Assembly: GCA_001689535.1 (NCBI GenBank)
Contig: LUJP01000066.1
Span: 1-39,366, forward strand
DNA: 39,366 nt
Origin: Bacteroidales bacterium M5
GTDB taxonomy: Bacteria > Bacteroidota > Bacteroidia > Bacteroidales > Muribaculaceae
Reading direction: 5' to 3'
The translations under genes and the position numbers were made by a program. The notes under the pieces are model-generated. The model worked only from the letters and a program-made list of their open reading frames with translations. It ran no database searches and was not told where the DNA came from. This document shows, in pieces, positions 1-8,524 of this stretch. The number at the start of each line of letters is the position of its first letter. The stretch's first letter is position 1.

Positions 1-270
1 CTAAACACAGGTTTTTTACCATGCGCCGTTTTCGGGCCTTTCTATATATCATGAGTTGTGTTCCCGGATTACATAGAGTCGGACGCCTGTGGTATTAGCT
101 TTCAGGAATGAAAAGCGCCCAAAGATAATGAATTATCTTATTATTGCATTGCATTATGTTACTATTTTTAAGTTTAAGGATGTTAAATTCAGGCCCCGGT
201 TCAACTTTGTGCCGATTCCGAAGGTTTATCTCATAATTTTCAGGAATCTTTATTTGCGAGGTCAAGTAAA
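1..270. other. Upstream intergenic region, no supported gene
   Basis: AT-rich stretch before the aspA promoter. The only open frame of any length (GTG start at 89) has no family resemblance, no good start context and an atypical composition, so I do not call it. Nothing else is recognisable; the left edge may hold the end of a neighbouring transcription unit. Confidence 0.4.
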
Positions 271-302
271 TTTGGCCGGGTAAAATATGAGTGTTATATT
301 TG
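271..302 (+). promoter_or_regulatory. Bacteroidota-type promoter of aspA
   Basis: TTTG at 271-274 and TATATTTG at 295-302 are separated by 20 bp. This fits the Bacteroidota -33 TTTG / -7 TAnnTTTG consensus well. Transcription would begin about 310, giving a leader of roughly 50 nt before the aspA ATG at 358. Confidence 0.6.
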
Positions 303-357
303 AAAACTTTTACCTGAAAACACTGAAATTTATATTAACCTAACAAAACGAATAGAA

Positions 358-1797
358 ATGCAGCAGAATTGCAAAGAAGGCTATCGCACCGAATCTGACC
401 TTCTCGGTGCGCGCGAAGTGCCGGAAAGCGCGCTGTACGGCGTGCAGACCCTGCGCGGTCTCGAGAACTTCGAGATAAGCAAATTTCATCTCTATGACTA
501 CCCTCTGTTTATTAAGGCTCTTGCCATAACCAAAATCGCAGCCATCCGCGCCAACCACCAGCTGGGCCTGGTCACCGACGAGCAGGCGCGTGTAGTTGAA
601 GAGGCCGCCGTGGAGGTGGCTGCCGGCAAGCACAACGACCAGTTCCCCATCGACATGATCCAGGGCGGAGCAGGCACCACCACCAATATGAATATCAACG
701 AGGTGCTTGCCAACCGTGCTCTCGAAATCATGGGCCACAAGCGCGGCGAATATCAGTATTGCTCGCCCAACGATGTTGTGAACCACGCCCAGTCCACCAA
801 CGATGCCTATCCCACGGCCATCCACATCGGCATGTACTATACCCACCTGAAATTCGTGGAGCATTACAAAGTGCTGATCGAGGCTTTCCGCCGCAAGGCA
901 AAAGAGTTTGAGAACATCATCAAGATCGGCCGCACACAGCTCGAGGACGCCGTGCCCATGACTCTGGGCCAGACTTTCAACGGCTTCGCTTTCATCCTCA
1001 CCGACGAAATCAAGCATCTCGACGAGGCCGCCGAAGACTTCCTGACCGTAAACATGGGCGCCACCGCCATAGGCACCGGCCTTACCGCCGAACCCGGCTA
1101 TGCCGAGAAGGTGGTGAAGGAGCTCGGAAACCTCACCGGCTGGGATGTGAAGCTCAGCAAAGACCTTATAGGCGCCACCAGCGATACGTCGTGCCTCGTG
1201 GGCTATGCATCGGCCCTGAAGCGCGTGGCCGTGAAGCTCAACAAGATTTGCAACGACCTCCGTCTGCTTGCCAGCGGCCCGCGCTGCGGTCTGGGCGAAT
1301 TCAATCTTCCAGCCATGCAGCCCGGCTCGTCCATCATGCCCGGCAAGATCAATCCTGTGATTCCCGAGGTGATGAACCAGATATGCTATAAGGTGATCGG
1401 CAACGAGCTCTGCGTGACAATGGCCGGTGAGGCCGCACAGATGGAGCTGAACGCCATGGAGCCCGTGATGGCGCAGTGCGATTTCGAGTCGGTCGACATC
1501 ATGATCAACGGCTTCGCCACCCTCCGCACCCGCTGCATCGAAGGTATCACTCCCAATGTGGAGCACTGCCGCAAGCAGGTTCACAACAGCATCAGCGTGG
1601 TGACCGCCCTCAATCCGGTGATCGGCTACAAGAATTCAACCAAGATTGCCAAGGAAGCCCTGGAGACAGGCCGCAGCGTCTACGACCTCGTGCTCGAACA
1701 CGGTATCCTCACCAAGGATGATCTCGATACCATCCTGGCACCCGAAAATATGCTGCATCCCGTGAAGCTTGACATCAAGCCTTTGCGGACACTCTAA
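358..1797 (+). CDS. aspA: Aspartate ammonia-lyase (aspartase)
   Basis: Catalyses reversible deamination of L-aspartate to fumarate and ammonia in the cytoplasm, feeding fumarate respiration and C4 metabolism. The 479-aa length is usual for aspartases of the class II fumarase/aspartase superfamily. The superfamily signature GSSIMPGKINP lies at residues 323-333, on the flexible loop that carries the catalytic Ser. An upstream block, GGAGTTTNMNINEVLANRALE, also fits. The match is closer to aspartase than to FumC, but that distinction rests on recognition, not on an alignment. The ATG at 358 is preceded by an AT-rich leader and a consensus promoter, and a strong terminator follows the stop, so the gene is probably monocistronic. 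Confidence 0.93.
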   Translation: MQQNCKEGYRTESDLLGAREVPESALYGVQTLRGLENFEISKFHLYDYPLFIKALAITKIAAIRANHQLGLVTDEQARVVEEAAVEVAAGKHNDQFPIDMIQGGAGTTTNMNINEVLANRALEIMGHKRGEYQYCSPNDVVNHAQSTNDAYPTAIHIGMYYTHLKFVEHYKVLIEAFRRKAKEFENIIKIGRTQLEDAVPMTLGQTFNGFAFILTDEIKHLDEAAEDFLTVNMGATAIGTGLTAEPGYAEKVVKELGNLTGWDVKLSKDLIGATSDTSCLVGYASALKRVAVKLNKICNDLRLLASGPRCGLGEFNLPAMQPGSSIMPGKINPVIPEVMNQICYKVIGNELCVTMAGEAAQMELNAMEPVMAQCDFESVDIMINGFATLRTRCIEGITPNVEHCRKQVHNSISVVTALNPVIGYKNSTKIAKEALETGRSVYDLVLEHGILTKDDLDTILAPENMLHPVKLDIKPLRTL

Positions 1798-1818
1798 ACT
1801 TTTTCATGTTATGTTGCA

Positions 1819-1857
1819 CTCCCCGGAACAGCTTCGGCCATTCCGGGGAGTTTTTTG
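1819..1857 (+). terminator. Rho-independent terminator of aspA
   Basis: A perfect 10-bp stem (CTCCCCGGAA at 1819-1828 with TTCCGGGGAG at 1841-1850) closes a 12-nt loop and is followed by TTTTTTG. It lies 21 nt after the aspA stop. Confidence 0.9.
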
Positions 1858-1924
1858 TGCGGGAGTATCAAAGAGCGTCGCTATCCTTATCGACGCAGGA
1901 ATGTGTATGGTATAACCTCGAAAA

Positions 1925-1996
1925 GTAGGGATGCTCCATGGAGCATCCGATGGTCAGACATTGATTGTCAACGGATGCACGAGCGTGCATCCCTAC
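1925..1996. repeat. Composite palindromic intergenic repeat (REP/MITE-like)
   Basis: Outer inverted repeats GTAGGGATGC (1925-1934) and GCATCCCTAC (1987-1996) bound a 72-bp element. Inside are two further palindromes: a perfect 20-bp one at 1929-1948 (half-site GGATGCTCCA) and GGATGCAC-GAGC-GTGCATCC at 1973-1992. It sits between convergent aspA and the Imm17-like gene. It encodes nothing and resembles dispersed REP-type elements. Confidence 0.7.
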
Positions 1997-2016
1997 AATC
2001 TTGACGGCAATCATGT

Positions 2017-2247
2017 TCACGAGAAGGCGATGGTGGCGGCCATGGCTATTATGGCGAGGCCGAGGAGGGCGTAGAGGGCGCGGGCCAGCGGGAGCGGAAG
2101 GCGGTCGGCCAGCCATCTCACGTTGGGAGAGCGGAAAAACCATGAGCTGCCGCGTATGGAGGCGTAGAGACACAGCGCCCCGCCGGCGGCAAACAGCGCC
2201 GCAAGCAGCAGGGAGAGATGCTGAAGGGTTGCGGAATCGGTTGTCAT
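2017..2247 (-). CDS. Small membrane protein, Imm17-like
   Basis: A 76-aa protein with two hydrophobic segments: about residues 8-28 (LSLLLAALFAAGGALCLYAS) and 56-75 (ALYALLGLAIIAMAATIA). Between them is a basic/aromatic stretch, SSWFFRSPNVRWLADRLP, followed by LARALYALLG. This layout resembles the immunity protein 17 (Imm17) family of small Bacteroidota membrane proteins. I start it at the ATG at 2247, whose A and TG overlap the tsaE stop (ATGA). That implies translational coupling, and the upstream extension in this frame is only tsaE read out of frame. No toxin gene is nearby, so an immunity role is unsupported by context; it is the last gene of the porW-porX-tsaE run. Confidence 0.65.
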   Translation of the reverse strand: MTTDSATLQHLSLLLAALFAAGGALCLYASIRGSSWFFRSPNVRWLADRLPLPLARALYALLGLAIIAMAATIAFS

Positions 2248-2678
2248 TCGGGAAAGGTGAGTGTGAGGGTGCGCGTCAGATCGGGGTTTACGGCCAGTTC
2301 TACTCTCACCGTCTCGTCGGGCAGCAGTCCCTCTATGCGCTCGGGCCATTCTATCAGGCACAGGTTGCCGGAGTCGAAATAGTCGTCTATACCCAGGTCG
2401 AGAGCCTCTTCTGGCTCATCGAGGCGGTAGAGGTCGAAATGGTAGATGGTGCGGCCGGTGGTATCGGAACGGTATTCGTTGACAATGGAGAATGACGGAG
2501 AACCGGCAAGGTCGCTGCTCACGCCGAGCATGCGCGAGAGTGCGGAGATGAAGGTGGTTTTGCCGGCGCCCATCTCGCCGAAGAAGGCGAATATGCTGTG
2601 GTTGCCCATGGCGCCGAGAAAGCGGCGGCAGGCTTCGGGAAGAGCCTCGGTAGAGGGAATTTCGATTACAGTTTTCAT
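2244..2678 (-). CDS. tsaE: tRNA t6A37 biosynthesis ATPase TsaE
   Basis: P-loop ATPase that supports the TsaB-TsaD complex in making N6-threonylcarbamoyladenosine at position 37 of ANN-decoding tRNAs; cytoplasmic. The Walker A motif GEMGAGKTT is at residues 34-42, followed by TFISAL. Downstream blocks typical of the family include SPSFSIVNEY, IYHFDLYRL and LIEWPERI. The 144-aa length is normal for TsaE. It begins 7 nt after the porX stop and overlaps the next gene by 4 nt, so all three are probably co-transcribed. TsaB and TsaD are not in the window. Confidence 0.92.
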   Translation of the reverse strand: MKTVIEIPSTEALPEACRRFLGAMGNHSIFAFFGEMGAGKTTFISALSRMLGVSSDLAGSPSFSIVNEYRSDTTGRTIYHFDLYRLDEPEEALDLGIDDYFDSGNLCLIEWPERIEGLLPDETVRVELAVNPDLTRTLTLTFPE

Positions 2679-2685
2679 ATAAGAG

Positions 2686-4242
2686 TTATTTGTTTTTTGG
2701 CGAAAGTATTATCAAAGGAAGCAGCATCTCCTCCAGAGATATGCCGCCATGCTGCAGCGAGCCGGAATAGAGATGCACGTAATGGCTGCGGTTGTTGCGG
2801 TAGGTGAAGAAGTCGTGTCCGGTTGCGAAGATATAGGCCGTGGCCACCTGCGGCGAGGGAAGTCCGAAATCGGCGGGACGCTTTATCTCGAAAACCTCGC
2901 GGGGATTGTAGCCGAGCGTGCGGCCGAGCTTGTAGCGGAGGGCGGTGGTGGTGGTTTTCTCTCCGGCCACCTCTACCGGATGGTCCACGCGTATGGAGCC
3001 GTGGTCGGTGGTGATGACTATGCGGAATCCCGCGTCGGAGGCGCGCCGGAGCAGCTCGGGGAGTGCCGAATGGCGGAACCATGAGTGGCTTATCGATCGG
3101 TAGGCGGCGTCGGTGTTGGCAAGCTCGCGTATCATGCGGCTGTCGGTGCGCGCGTGCGAGAGCATGTCGATGAAGTTGAACACAACCACATTGAGTGCGT
3201 TGCTTTCGAGCGCGTGGAAATCGCGCAGAAGGCGCTCTCCGCCCTCGGTGTCGTTGATTTTGGTATAGGAGAAGGGCACGTCCAGTTTCAGACGGCTGAG
3301 CTGCCGGGCTATGAGCGGCTCTTCGTTGAGATTCTTGCTCTCGGGGGTGTCCTCGTCCACCCACAGATGGGGGAAGGTGCGGGCTATTTCGGCCGGCATG
3401 AGTCCCGAGAATATGGCGTTGCGGGCATACTGTGTGGCGGAGGGGAGAATGGAGCACTGCATGCGCTCCTCTATGTCGAACGAATCGGCCAGCCGCGGTC
3501 GGATAGTGCGCCACTGGTCCAGACGGAAGTTGTCGAGAAGCACAAAGAGCACTTTGTGGCCCTCACGCAGTAGCGGAGCAACGGCGGTGGGGAATACGTC
3601 GGGGCTCATCACCGGTCGGCCTGTCGCGCCGGGAGTCATCCACGAGGCATAGTTTCTGCGCACGAACTTGGCGAAAGCCGAGTCGGCCTCGGTCTTCTGC
3701 ATCTCCAGCAAAGGAGCCATGTCGGTAGAATCGCTTCCGTCAAGCTCCAGTTCCCAGCGGGTGAGCGTGCGGTAGGTCTCGAACCATTCCGCGGCCGTGG
3801 AGCTGCGGTTGATGCTGTCGGTGATCTGCAGGAATCGGTTGCGGTAGGAGGCTGAGGCCGTTTCCGATTGCAGTTCGCGTGAGTGGAGCAGCTTTTTCAG
3901 CGAGCTGAAAATCTGGCGCGGATTCACGGGCTTTATAAGATAGTCGGCTATCTTGCTGCCTACGGCCTGGTCCATGATATCCTCCTCCTCGCTCTTGGTT
4001 ATCATCACCACCGGTACATCGGGGTCGGCGTCCTTGATGCGGTCGAGAGTCTCAAGGCCGGAGAGTCCGGGCATGTTCTCGTCGAGGATTATGAGGTCGA
4101 AGGGCTTTTCGGAGGCGAGAGTCAGCGCGTCGGCACCGTTGTTGACGGTGGTGACGTCGTAGCCTTTTGACTTCAGGAAGATTATGTGGGGCTTGAGGAG
4201 GTCTATCTCGTCGTCGGCCCAGAGTATACGGTAGGGATTCAT
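2686..4242 (-). CDS. porX: PorX-type response regulator with PglZ phosphatase-like domain
   Basis: A 518-aa two-domain protein. Residues 1-120 form a receiver domain with acidic pocket D10/D11, phosphoacceptor D54 (in LIILDENMPG), T82 and K104. The rest matches the PglZ/alkaline-phosphatase-like domain of PorX: LDNFRLDQW, the Ser/Thr-bearing LPSATQYARN, and TTDHGS near the end. PorX regulates T9SS function, with PorY as its sensor kinase in Porphyromonas; work on PorX reports zinc-dependent phosphodiesterase activity on cyclic and linear oligonucleotides. The usual LPTAT appears here as LPSAT, from memory of the family, and Ser could still serve as nucleophile. It starts 2 nt after porW. No porY is present here. 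Confidence 0.88.
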   Translation of the reverse strand: MNPYRILWADDEIDLLKPHIIFLKSKGYDVTTVNNGADALTLASEKPFDLIILDENMPGLSGLETLDRIKDADPDVPVVMITKSEEEDIMDQAVGSKIADYLIKPVNPRQIFSSLKKLLHSRELQSETASASYRNRFLQITDSINRSSTAAEWFETYRTLTRWELELDGSDSTDMAPLLEMQKTEADSAFAKFVRRNYASWMTPGATGRPVMSPDVFPTAVAPLLREGHKVLFVLLDNFRLDQWRTIRPRLADSFDIEERMQCSILPSATQYARNAIFSGLMPAEIARTFPHLWVDEDTPESKNLNEEPLIARQLSRLKLDVPFSYTKINDTEGGERLLRDFHALESNALNVVVFNFIDMLSHARTDSRMIRELANTDAAYRSISHSWFRHSALPELLRRASDAGFRIVITTDHGSIRVDHPVEVAGEKTTTTALRYKLGRTLGYNPREVFEIKRPADFGLPSPQVATAYIFATGHDFFTYRNNRSHYVHLYSGSLQHGGISLEEMLLPLIILSPKNK

Positions 4243-4244
4243 GG

Positions 4245-7214
4245 TCAGCGTAGGTTTGAGGAGGGACGGCGTGCGGGGCGCAGGCGGCGCACGCTTTTCT
4301 TGGGATTCATTACTGGTGGCGGGGGTGGCACCGGGATATCGAAGGCCTCATCAGCCCCGGATTCTACCTTGGCGTCTTCCGGGGTAATGGAGCGGCGTTC
4401 CTCAGCCTCGCCGGCGTATGTATCGGCCGGCAGCACGGAGCGGTGCACCTGTTCGAGCCGCTCAGCCGCCGCATTCTCCAGATAACGGCGCAGTGTGGCG
4501 CCTTCGGCGAGCATGCGGCTGAACTCGCTCTGTGGAATAACAAGCGGCACACAGCTTCCGTTCAGGGCCGCAGGAGCGTCGCTTTCCAGCCGAGAGCGGT
4601 AGGCGTAGGCCTCGTCGGGTGAGGAGAAGCCGTAGATGGCGATTATACCGAGATTGCCGAAACGCATTTTCTCGAGGTCGAAACCGGCCGCGGTGAACGT
4701 GGCGAAATTGAACCGCGCCACCTCAAACAGCATGGTGTTGCCGTCGGTGGTGAGGGCGTCGTATACCAACAGTACCGTCTGCGGGCCTGCAAGTGCGGCC
4801 GAGTCGGTCGGCGCCGAATTCTCGTCAGGGGCGGCGGGGGCGTGAGAGTCGTCCGAGAGCATGCGGGTGTCCCATTGTATGCCGCGCACATTGCGCGTCC
4901 ACGAGGCCGTGGTCTCGCCGCGTTCTATCCGAGATGTGTAGGCTGCGACAAGGGGCGACACATCGCTTTCGGGATACGACGCAGCAAGGCGCCGCATCAG
5001 CGAGGCGAAATCGGACTGCCGGTTCTCCTTTACGTAACTCAGCGCCTCCAGAAACATCATTTTAGGCATGAGGCGCGAAGCGGGATAATCGGCTGTCATC
5101 TCGCGGTACAGGCTATGGACAGAAGGGTTGTCGTCGGCCATGTATGCGGCGTATGCACGGTTGTATAGGCTGTCCTCCACGGCTGCCATGCGGCGCAGGC
5201 GCTCGCTGTAGCCGGGACGCGCCATGTCGCGTCCGAGCGCTGATTCGGGAAACTCCTCCACGATTGTCCGGCGGTAGCGTGCTGCCTCGCTCTCATCGCC
5301 GCGGAGCGCGCTCAGAAGGTAGAGATTGTGGAGCGCGTCCAGCCGCACTGGAGTGGCCGGGAACCGGCGCAAAAGCTCCCGGAAGGCGCGTGTGGCGGCA
5401 GGATAGTCGCCTAACCGGTCCTTGAGCATGAGCGCCATATTGTAGAGGCCGTCTTCCACCGTGAGGCGTGCGCGGGCGGCGCTGGCTGAGTCCGACGGAA
5501 TCTGGGTCAGATAGTAATCGGGATATGTGGGGTCGGCCCGGCGGGTGACTGTCTCGCGGTCGGGAGACTCGGCAGGCTCGGAGCTTTCGGAAGCATCGGG
5601 GACTTCGGAAGGCTCTGAGCGGGAGGATAGCAGGGATGTGGTTTTGTCGGAACGGCGCCAGTCGTCGTCGGGACGGCGACTGCCCCAGCGTTTCTGGAAT
5701 TCGGCGCTTCCGGCGCGGCGCAGGGCTGGATTATAGAAATACCATGCGCGGTCGGTGTTGAGCGTGAACGCTGCAGGGGCCGCGGCGGAGCCTTGAAGGG
5801 TGAGAACGGGAACAGACCGGTTTCCCGGGGCTTCGGATGCGGCCTTCTCCTGCTCCAGGCGTTTCTGCCTGTCCTTGTACTCACGGGCGAGGCGTCGGGC
5901 TGTTTCCATGCGTTTCTCCGGCGTAAGGGCGCTGAGGCGCAGCAGGGAGTCCTGTAGGGTCACTTCGGAGGCGAACACCGAGAGCCGGTCGGCAGCGTCG
6001 CTACGCTCTTTCAGACGGTCGTAGCCCTTGAAATCGGGCGGAAGCAGGGGCATTGCCTCGGCAAGGAGGGGCTGGGCCTCGGTGTAGAGGCCGCGGTCGT
6101 AATAAAGGTTGCCGAGGGCGGCAAGCAGTCGGCCTTTGTCGGCATCCGGAGCGTCGGAATGTTTTATGCCCGTACGGTAAGCCTTCACAGCCGTCGCGGT
6201 GTCGGCTTTGGCAAGGGAGAGGTTGCCTATGGCGTAATAAATCTGGTCGAGGTCGGGAGCGTTTACGGCATAGCGTGCGAGAGAGCGGAGCGATTTTATC
6301 TCGCTGTCGGCGCGCGCAGGTGCGCACACCTCGCTGCGGCTTATGCGGGCGTTGAAACGCATGCGCCGTGGAATGCCGCGTGTGCGCGCCACGCGGTCAA
6401 AAGCCATGTAGGCGCTATCGTTTTGCCCAGCAGCCGCGTAGAGTTGCCCCAGAAGGAAGGTGAGGCGCGCGCGGGCTATGCCTTTTTCTGTCGGAATGGC
6501 CGCGCGGAGTGGCGCAATGGCCTCTGCATAACGCCCGGAGCGAATCATGAGCGATGCCATGTCGAGATTGTAGAGACCGCGAAGCTGCGGTGTTACGAGG
6601 TGCTTCTCTTTCACCGAGGCAAGAGCCATCTCGGCCTCGAAAAGCCATCCGGCGGCAATGTAGCTGCGCGCCATCCACAGCCGGGCTTCGGTGACGGTCT
6701 GCGGAAGCCACGGGAAATGGCGCGCCACATAATAGAACGTGGCGGCGGCGTCGAGGAAACGGCCGTCGGCATAGCGGCTGCGTCCGAGCAGCATCCACGC
6801 GTTGTGGAGTACGGGATTGTATTCCTCGCGTTTCATCCACTCGCGGTAGGCCGGATCGTTCCTGTGGCCCGGTTTCGGTGCCGGACGACGGCGGATGGAG
6901 CGCAGGCGTATGGCTTTCTCGGCTTTCTCGGCAGAGCGCGAGAAATCGCCGTCGGGCTGCGGCGCCTCCGGGTTGGCGCGCGCCTCGGCGGGATGGACGT
7001 AGAGCATGCGTGAGAAGTCATCGGGATAATCGCGCTCCATGGCGTCCATAGTCACGCGGTAATGCTCGTCGCCGTTGAAAAGGATGTTGTAGCGGGTTAT
7101 GAAGGCGGTATAGCCACGGGTGGTCGCGGTGTTTTTCTTCATGGAGCATCCCTGAAGCACGACGAGGGCCGTAAGGACGCTAAGAAGCAACGGGATTCCA
7201 CGGGAACGCGACAT
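4245..7214 (-). CDS. porW: T9SS-associated periplasmic TPR lipoprotein PorW/SprE
   Basis: A 989-aa lipoprotein. The signal peptide ends in LVVLQGC with the lipidated Cys at residue 23. The early block YNILFNGDEHYR is typical of the PorW/SprE family. Long helical TPR-like stretches span about residues 100-520. A Ser/Pro/Glu-rich linker follows near 525-550, then more helical repeats. A C-terminal domain near 810-910 contains RFNFATFTAAGFDLEKM and YGFSSPDEA. PorW is required for type IX secretion and gliding in relatives. The frame stays open upstream to 8177, but that part overlaps the permease out of frame. The ATG at 7214, directly before a lipoprotein signal, is the convincing start, 17 nt after the permease stop. 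The neighbouring PorX strengthens the T9SS assignment. Confidence 0.85.
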   Translation of the reverse strand: MSRSRGIPLLLSVLTALVVLQGCSMKKNTATTRGYTAFITRYNILFNGDEHYRVTMDAMERDYPDDFSRMLYVHPAEARANPEAPQPDGDFSRSAEKAEKAIRLRSIRRRPAPKPGHRNDPAYREWMKREEYNPVLHNAWMLLGRSRYADGRFLDAAATFYYVARHFPWLPQTVTEARLWMARSYIAAGWLFEAEMALASVKEKHLVTPQLRGLYNLDMASLMIRSGRYAEAIAPLRAAIPTEKGIARARLTFLLGQLYAAAGQNDSAYMAFDRVARTRGIPRRMRFNARISRSEVCAPARADSEIKSLRSLARYAVNAPDLDQIYYAIGNLSLAKADTATAVKAYRTGIKHSDAPDADKGRLLAALGNLYYDRGLYTEAQPLLAEAMPLLPPDFKGYDRLKERSDAADRLSVFASEVTLQDSLLRLSALTPEKRMETARRLAREYKDRQKRLEQEKAASEAPGNRSVPVLTLQGSAAAPAAFTLNTDRAWYFYNPALRRAGSAEFQKRWGSRRPDDDWRRSDKTTSLLSSRSEPSEVPDASESSEPAESPDRETVTRRADPTYPDYYLTQIPSDSASAARARLTVEDGLYNMALMLKDRLGDYPAATRAFRELLRRFPATPVRLDALHNLYLLSALRGDESEAARYRRTIVEEFPESALGRDMARPGYSERLRRMAAVEDSLYNRAYAAYMADDNPSVHSLYREMTADYPASRLMPKMMFLEALSYVKENRQSDFASLMRRLAASYPESDVSPLVAAYTSRIERGETTASWTRNVRGIQWDTRMLSDDSHAPAAPDENSAPTDSAALAGPQTVLLVYDALTTDGNTMLFEVARFNFATFTAAGFDLEKMRFGNLGIIAIYGFSSPDEAYAYRSRLESDAPAALNGSCVPLVIPQSEFSRMLAEGATLRRYLENAAAERLEQVHRSVLPADTYAGEAEERRSITPEDAKVESGADEAFDIPVPPPPPVMNPKKSVRRLRPARRPSSNLR

Positions 7215-7231
7215 GGCGGAGAATATGAGGT

Positions 7232-8050
7232 TCAGGAAGCCCGTGTGGCCGAGGCGATCCCTCTTGCCACTACATACACCACCACCATGATCATCACTAT
7301 CAGGGCCGACGCGGGGACATCTATCGCGGCACTGATTATCAGCCCCCCGAGGCTGCATACCAGAGATATGGCCACCGAAAGGCCCATCATGGAGCTGAAA
7401 CGGTGGGTGAACATCTCGGCCACAAGCTGCGGCAGCACGAACATGGACATGAGCAGCATCACACCCACCAGCTTTATGGTGAGCACTATGGCCACGGCCA
7501 CGAAGGCCGTCATGGAGTAGGTGATGAAACGCACCGGCAGACCCATCACGCGGGCGAAGTCGCGGTCGAACGCGCATGCCACTATGCGGCTGTAGAACAG
7601 CGTAATGAACAGCAGCAGCGCGGCGGTGAATATGGCGAATGTCCAGAGGTCGGCGGTGGAGATGGTGAGCACGTTGCCGAAAAGGAAGGCGTTGAGCTCC
7701 GGCACATAGCCGGGCGTGAGAAACACAAACAGGATGCCTATGGCCATTCCCAGCGCCCATATCACGGCAATGGCCGAGTCCTCGCGTATGCGGCATTTCG
7801 AAGCCATCCATTCCACGGCGGCCGACGAGCAGATGGCAAACACGGCGGCTGAAAGCATGGGATTCATGCCCAGGAAATAGCCCAGGCCGAGGCCTCCGAA
7901 GCATGCGTGGGTGATGCCTCCGCTTATGGCCACGAGGCGGCGTACAACTATGTAGGTGCCTATAATCGACGCGGCCACGGAGATGATGGCCATGCCCAGC
8001 AAGGCATGGTTGAAGAAGGCGTAATGGAATATGTCGAAAAATCCGTTCAT
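7232..8050 (-). CDS. Metal ABC transporter permease (ZnuB/MntB family)
   Basis: A 272-aa integral membrane protein of the ABC-3 family, which imports Zn, Mn or Fe. About eight hydrophobic segments are visible. Family blocks include SIIGTYIVVRRLVAISGGITHACFGG near residues 28-53 and SMFVLPQLVAEMF about two thirds along. The metal cannot be told from the sequence. Its ATPase and substrate-binding partners are not in the window, so they must be encoded elsewhere. It begins immediately after the stop of the preceding gene (TAA then ATG with no gap), and porW follows 17 nt later, so it belongs to the same run. Confidence 0.88.
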   Translation of the reverse strand: MNGFFDIFHYAFFNHALLGMAIISVAASIIGTYIVVRRLVAISGGITHACFGGLGLGYFLGMNPMLSAAVFAICSSAAVEWMASKCRIREDSAIAVIWALGMAIGILFVFLTPGYVPELNAFLFGNVLTISTADLWTFAIFTAALLLFITLFYSRIVACAFDRDFARVMGLPVRFITYSMTAFVAVAIVLTIKLVGVMLLMSMFVLPQLVAEMFTHRFSSMMGLSVAISLVCSLGGLIISAAIDVPASALIVMIMVVVYVVARGIASATRAS

Positions 8051-8503
8051 TTATGCAGTATGGTCGCTGACCGGAGCGGCGGCGCGCGCGCGGCGTTCCT
8101 CGGCCACTATCATCAGCAGCTCCTCGCGCACGTCGGCAGGCAGCTCGATGCCGCGCAGCTGTATGCTCCGGGCCCATCCGGCTATGTCGTGGGGCAGAAG
8201 CGTAAAGAGCACGTTGCGGAACTCGTCGGCCTCCTCGGGCGTGTAGCCGTCGGCCGGGCGTCCGCGGAAGCGGTCAAGCTCCTCGTCGTCGTAATATACT
8301 ATCTCGGGTGATACGGACGCCAGAAGCGAATCGCGCTCACACGTGATATGCATGCCGCAGCAGGCTTCCTCCTGTTCCTGAGCGGGCGGTTGCGGCTGTG
8401 CGTCGTCCGCGGCCTGGGAGCGCGCGGTGTCACGGCGGTGTAGGATGTAGAGTAGCGTGCCTACGGCCACCAGAGCGAGAAGTATGTAAAGAGCTACTAT
8501 CAT
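8051..8503 (-). CDS. Membrane-anchored protein with CCGxHxxCE motif, function unknown
   Basis: A 150-aa protein with one N-terminal membrane segment (IVALYILLALVAVGTLLYIL, residues 2-21) and a basic stretch after it, so the rest is probably cytoplasmic. A Pro/Gln/Ala linker leads to the motif CCGMHITCE, a Cys/His cluster that could bind metal. Next come YYDDEELDRF and a conserved-looking block with DIAGWARSIQLRGIELP. I believe homologues occur next to metal permeases in other Bacteroidales, sometimes labelled phospholipase, but nothing here shows lipase chemistry. Zero gap to the permease suggests a linked role, perhaps in metal handling; that is inference. Confidence 0.7.
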   Translation of the reverse strand: MIVALYILLALVAVGTLLYILHRRDTARSQAADDAQPQPPAQEQEEACCGMHITCERDSLLASVSPEIVYYDDEELDRFRGRPADGYTPEEADEFRNVLFTLLPHDIAGWARSIQLRGIELPADVREELLMIVAEERRARAAAPVSDHTA

Positions 8504-8524
8504 AACGCTTGGCGTGGAGAGGGG

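Noticed and set aside
89..283. 64-codon frame upstream of aspA
   Set aside because: It uses a GTG start, has no family resemblance and lies in AT-rich promoter DNA.
340..1584. Long antisense open frame opposite aspA
   Set aside because: It mirrors the codon bias of aspA on the other strand. The translation is His/Gly/Val-rich with no domain.
1868..2173. 101-codon minus-strand frame over the palindromic repeat
   Set aside because: It crosses the repeat element and overlaps the Imm17-like gene out of frame; composition is non-coding.
7215..8177. A 321-codon N-terminal extension of porW
   Set aside because: It reads the permease gene in another frame, has no family resemblance and would precede an internal lipoprotein signal peptide. 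The ATG at 7214 is the credible start.
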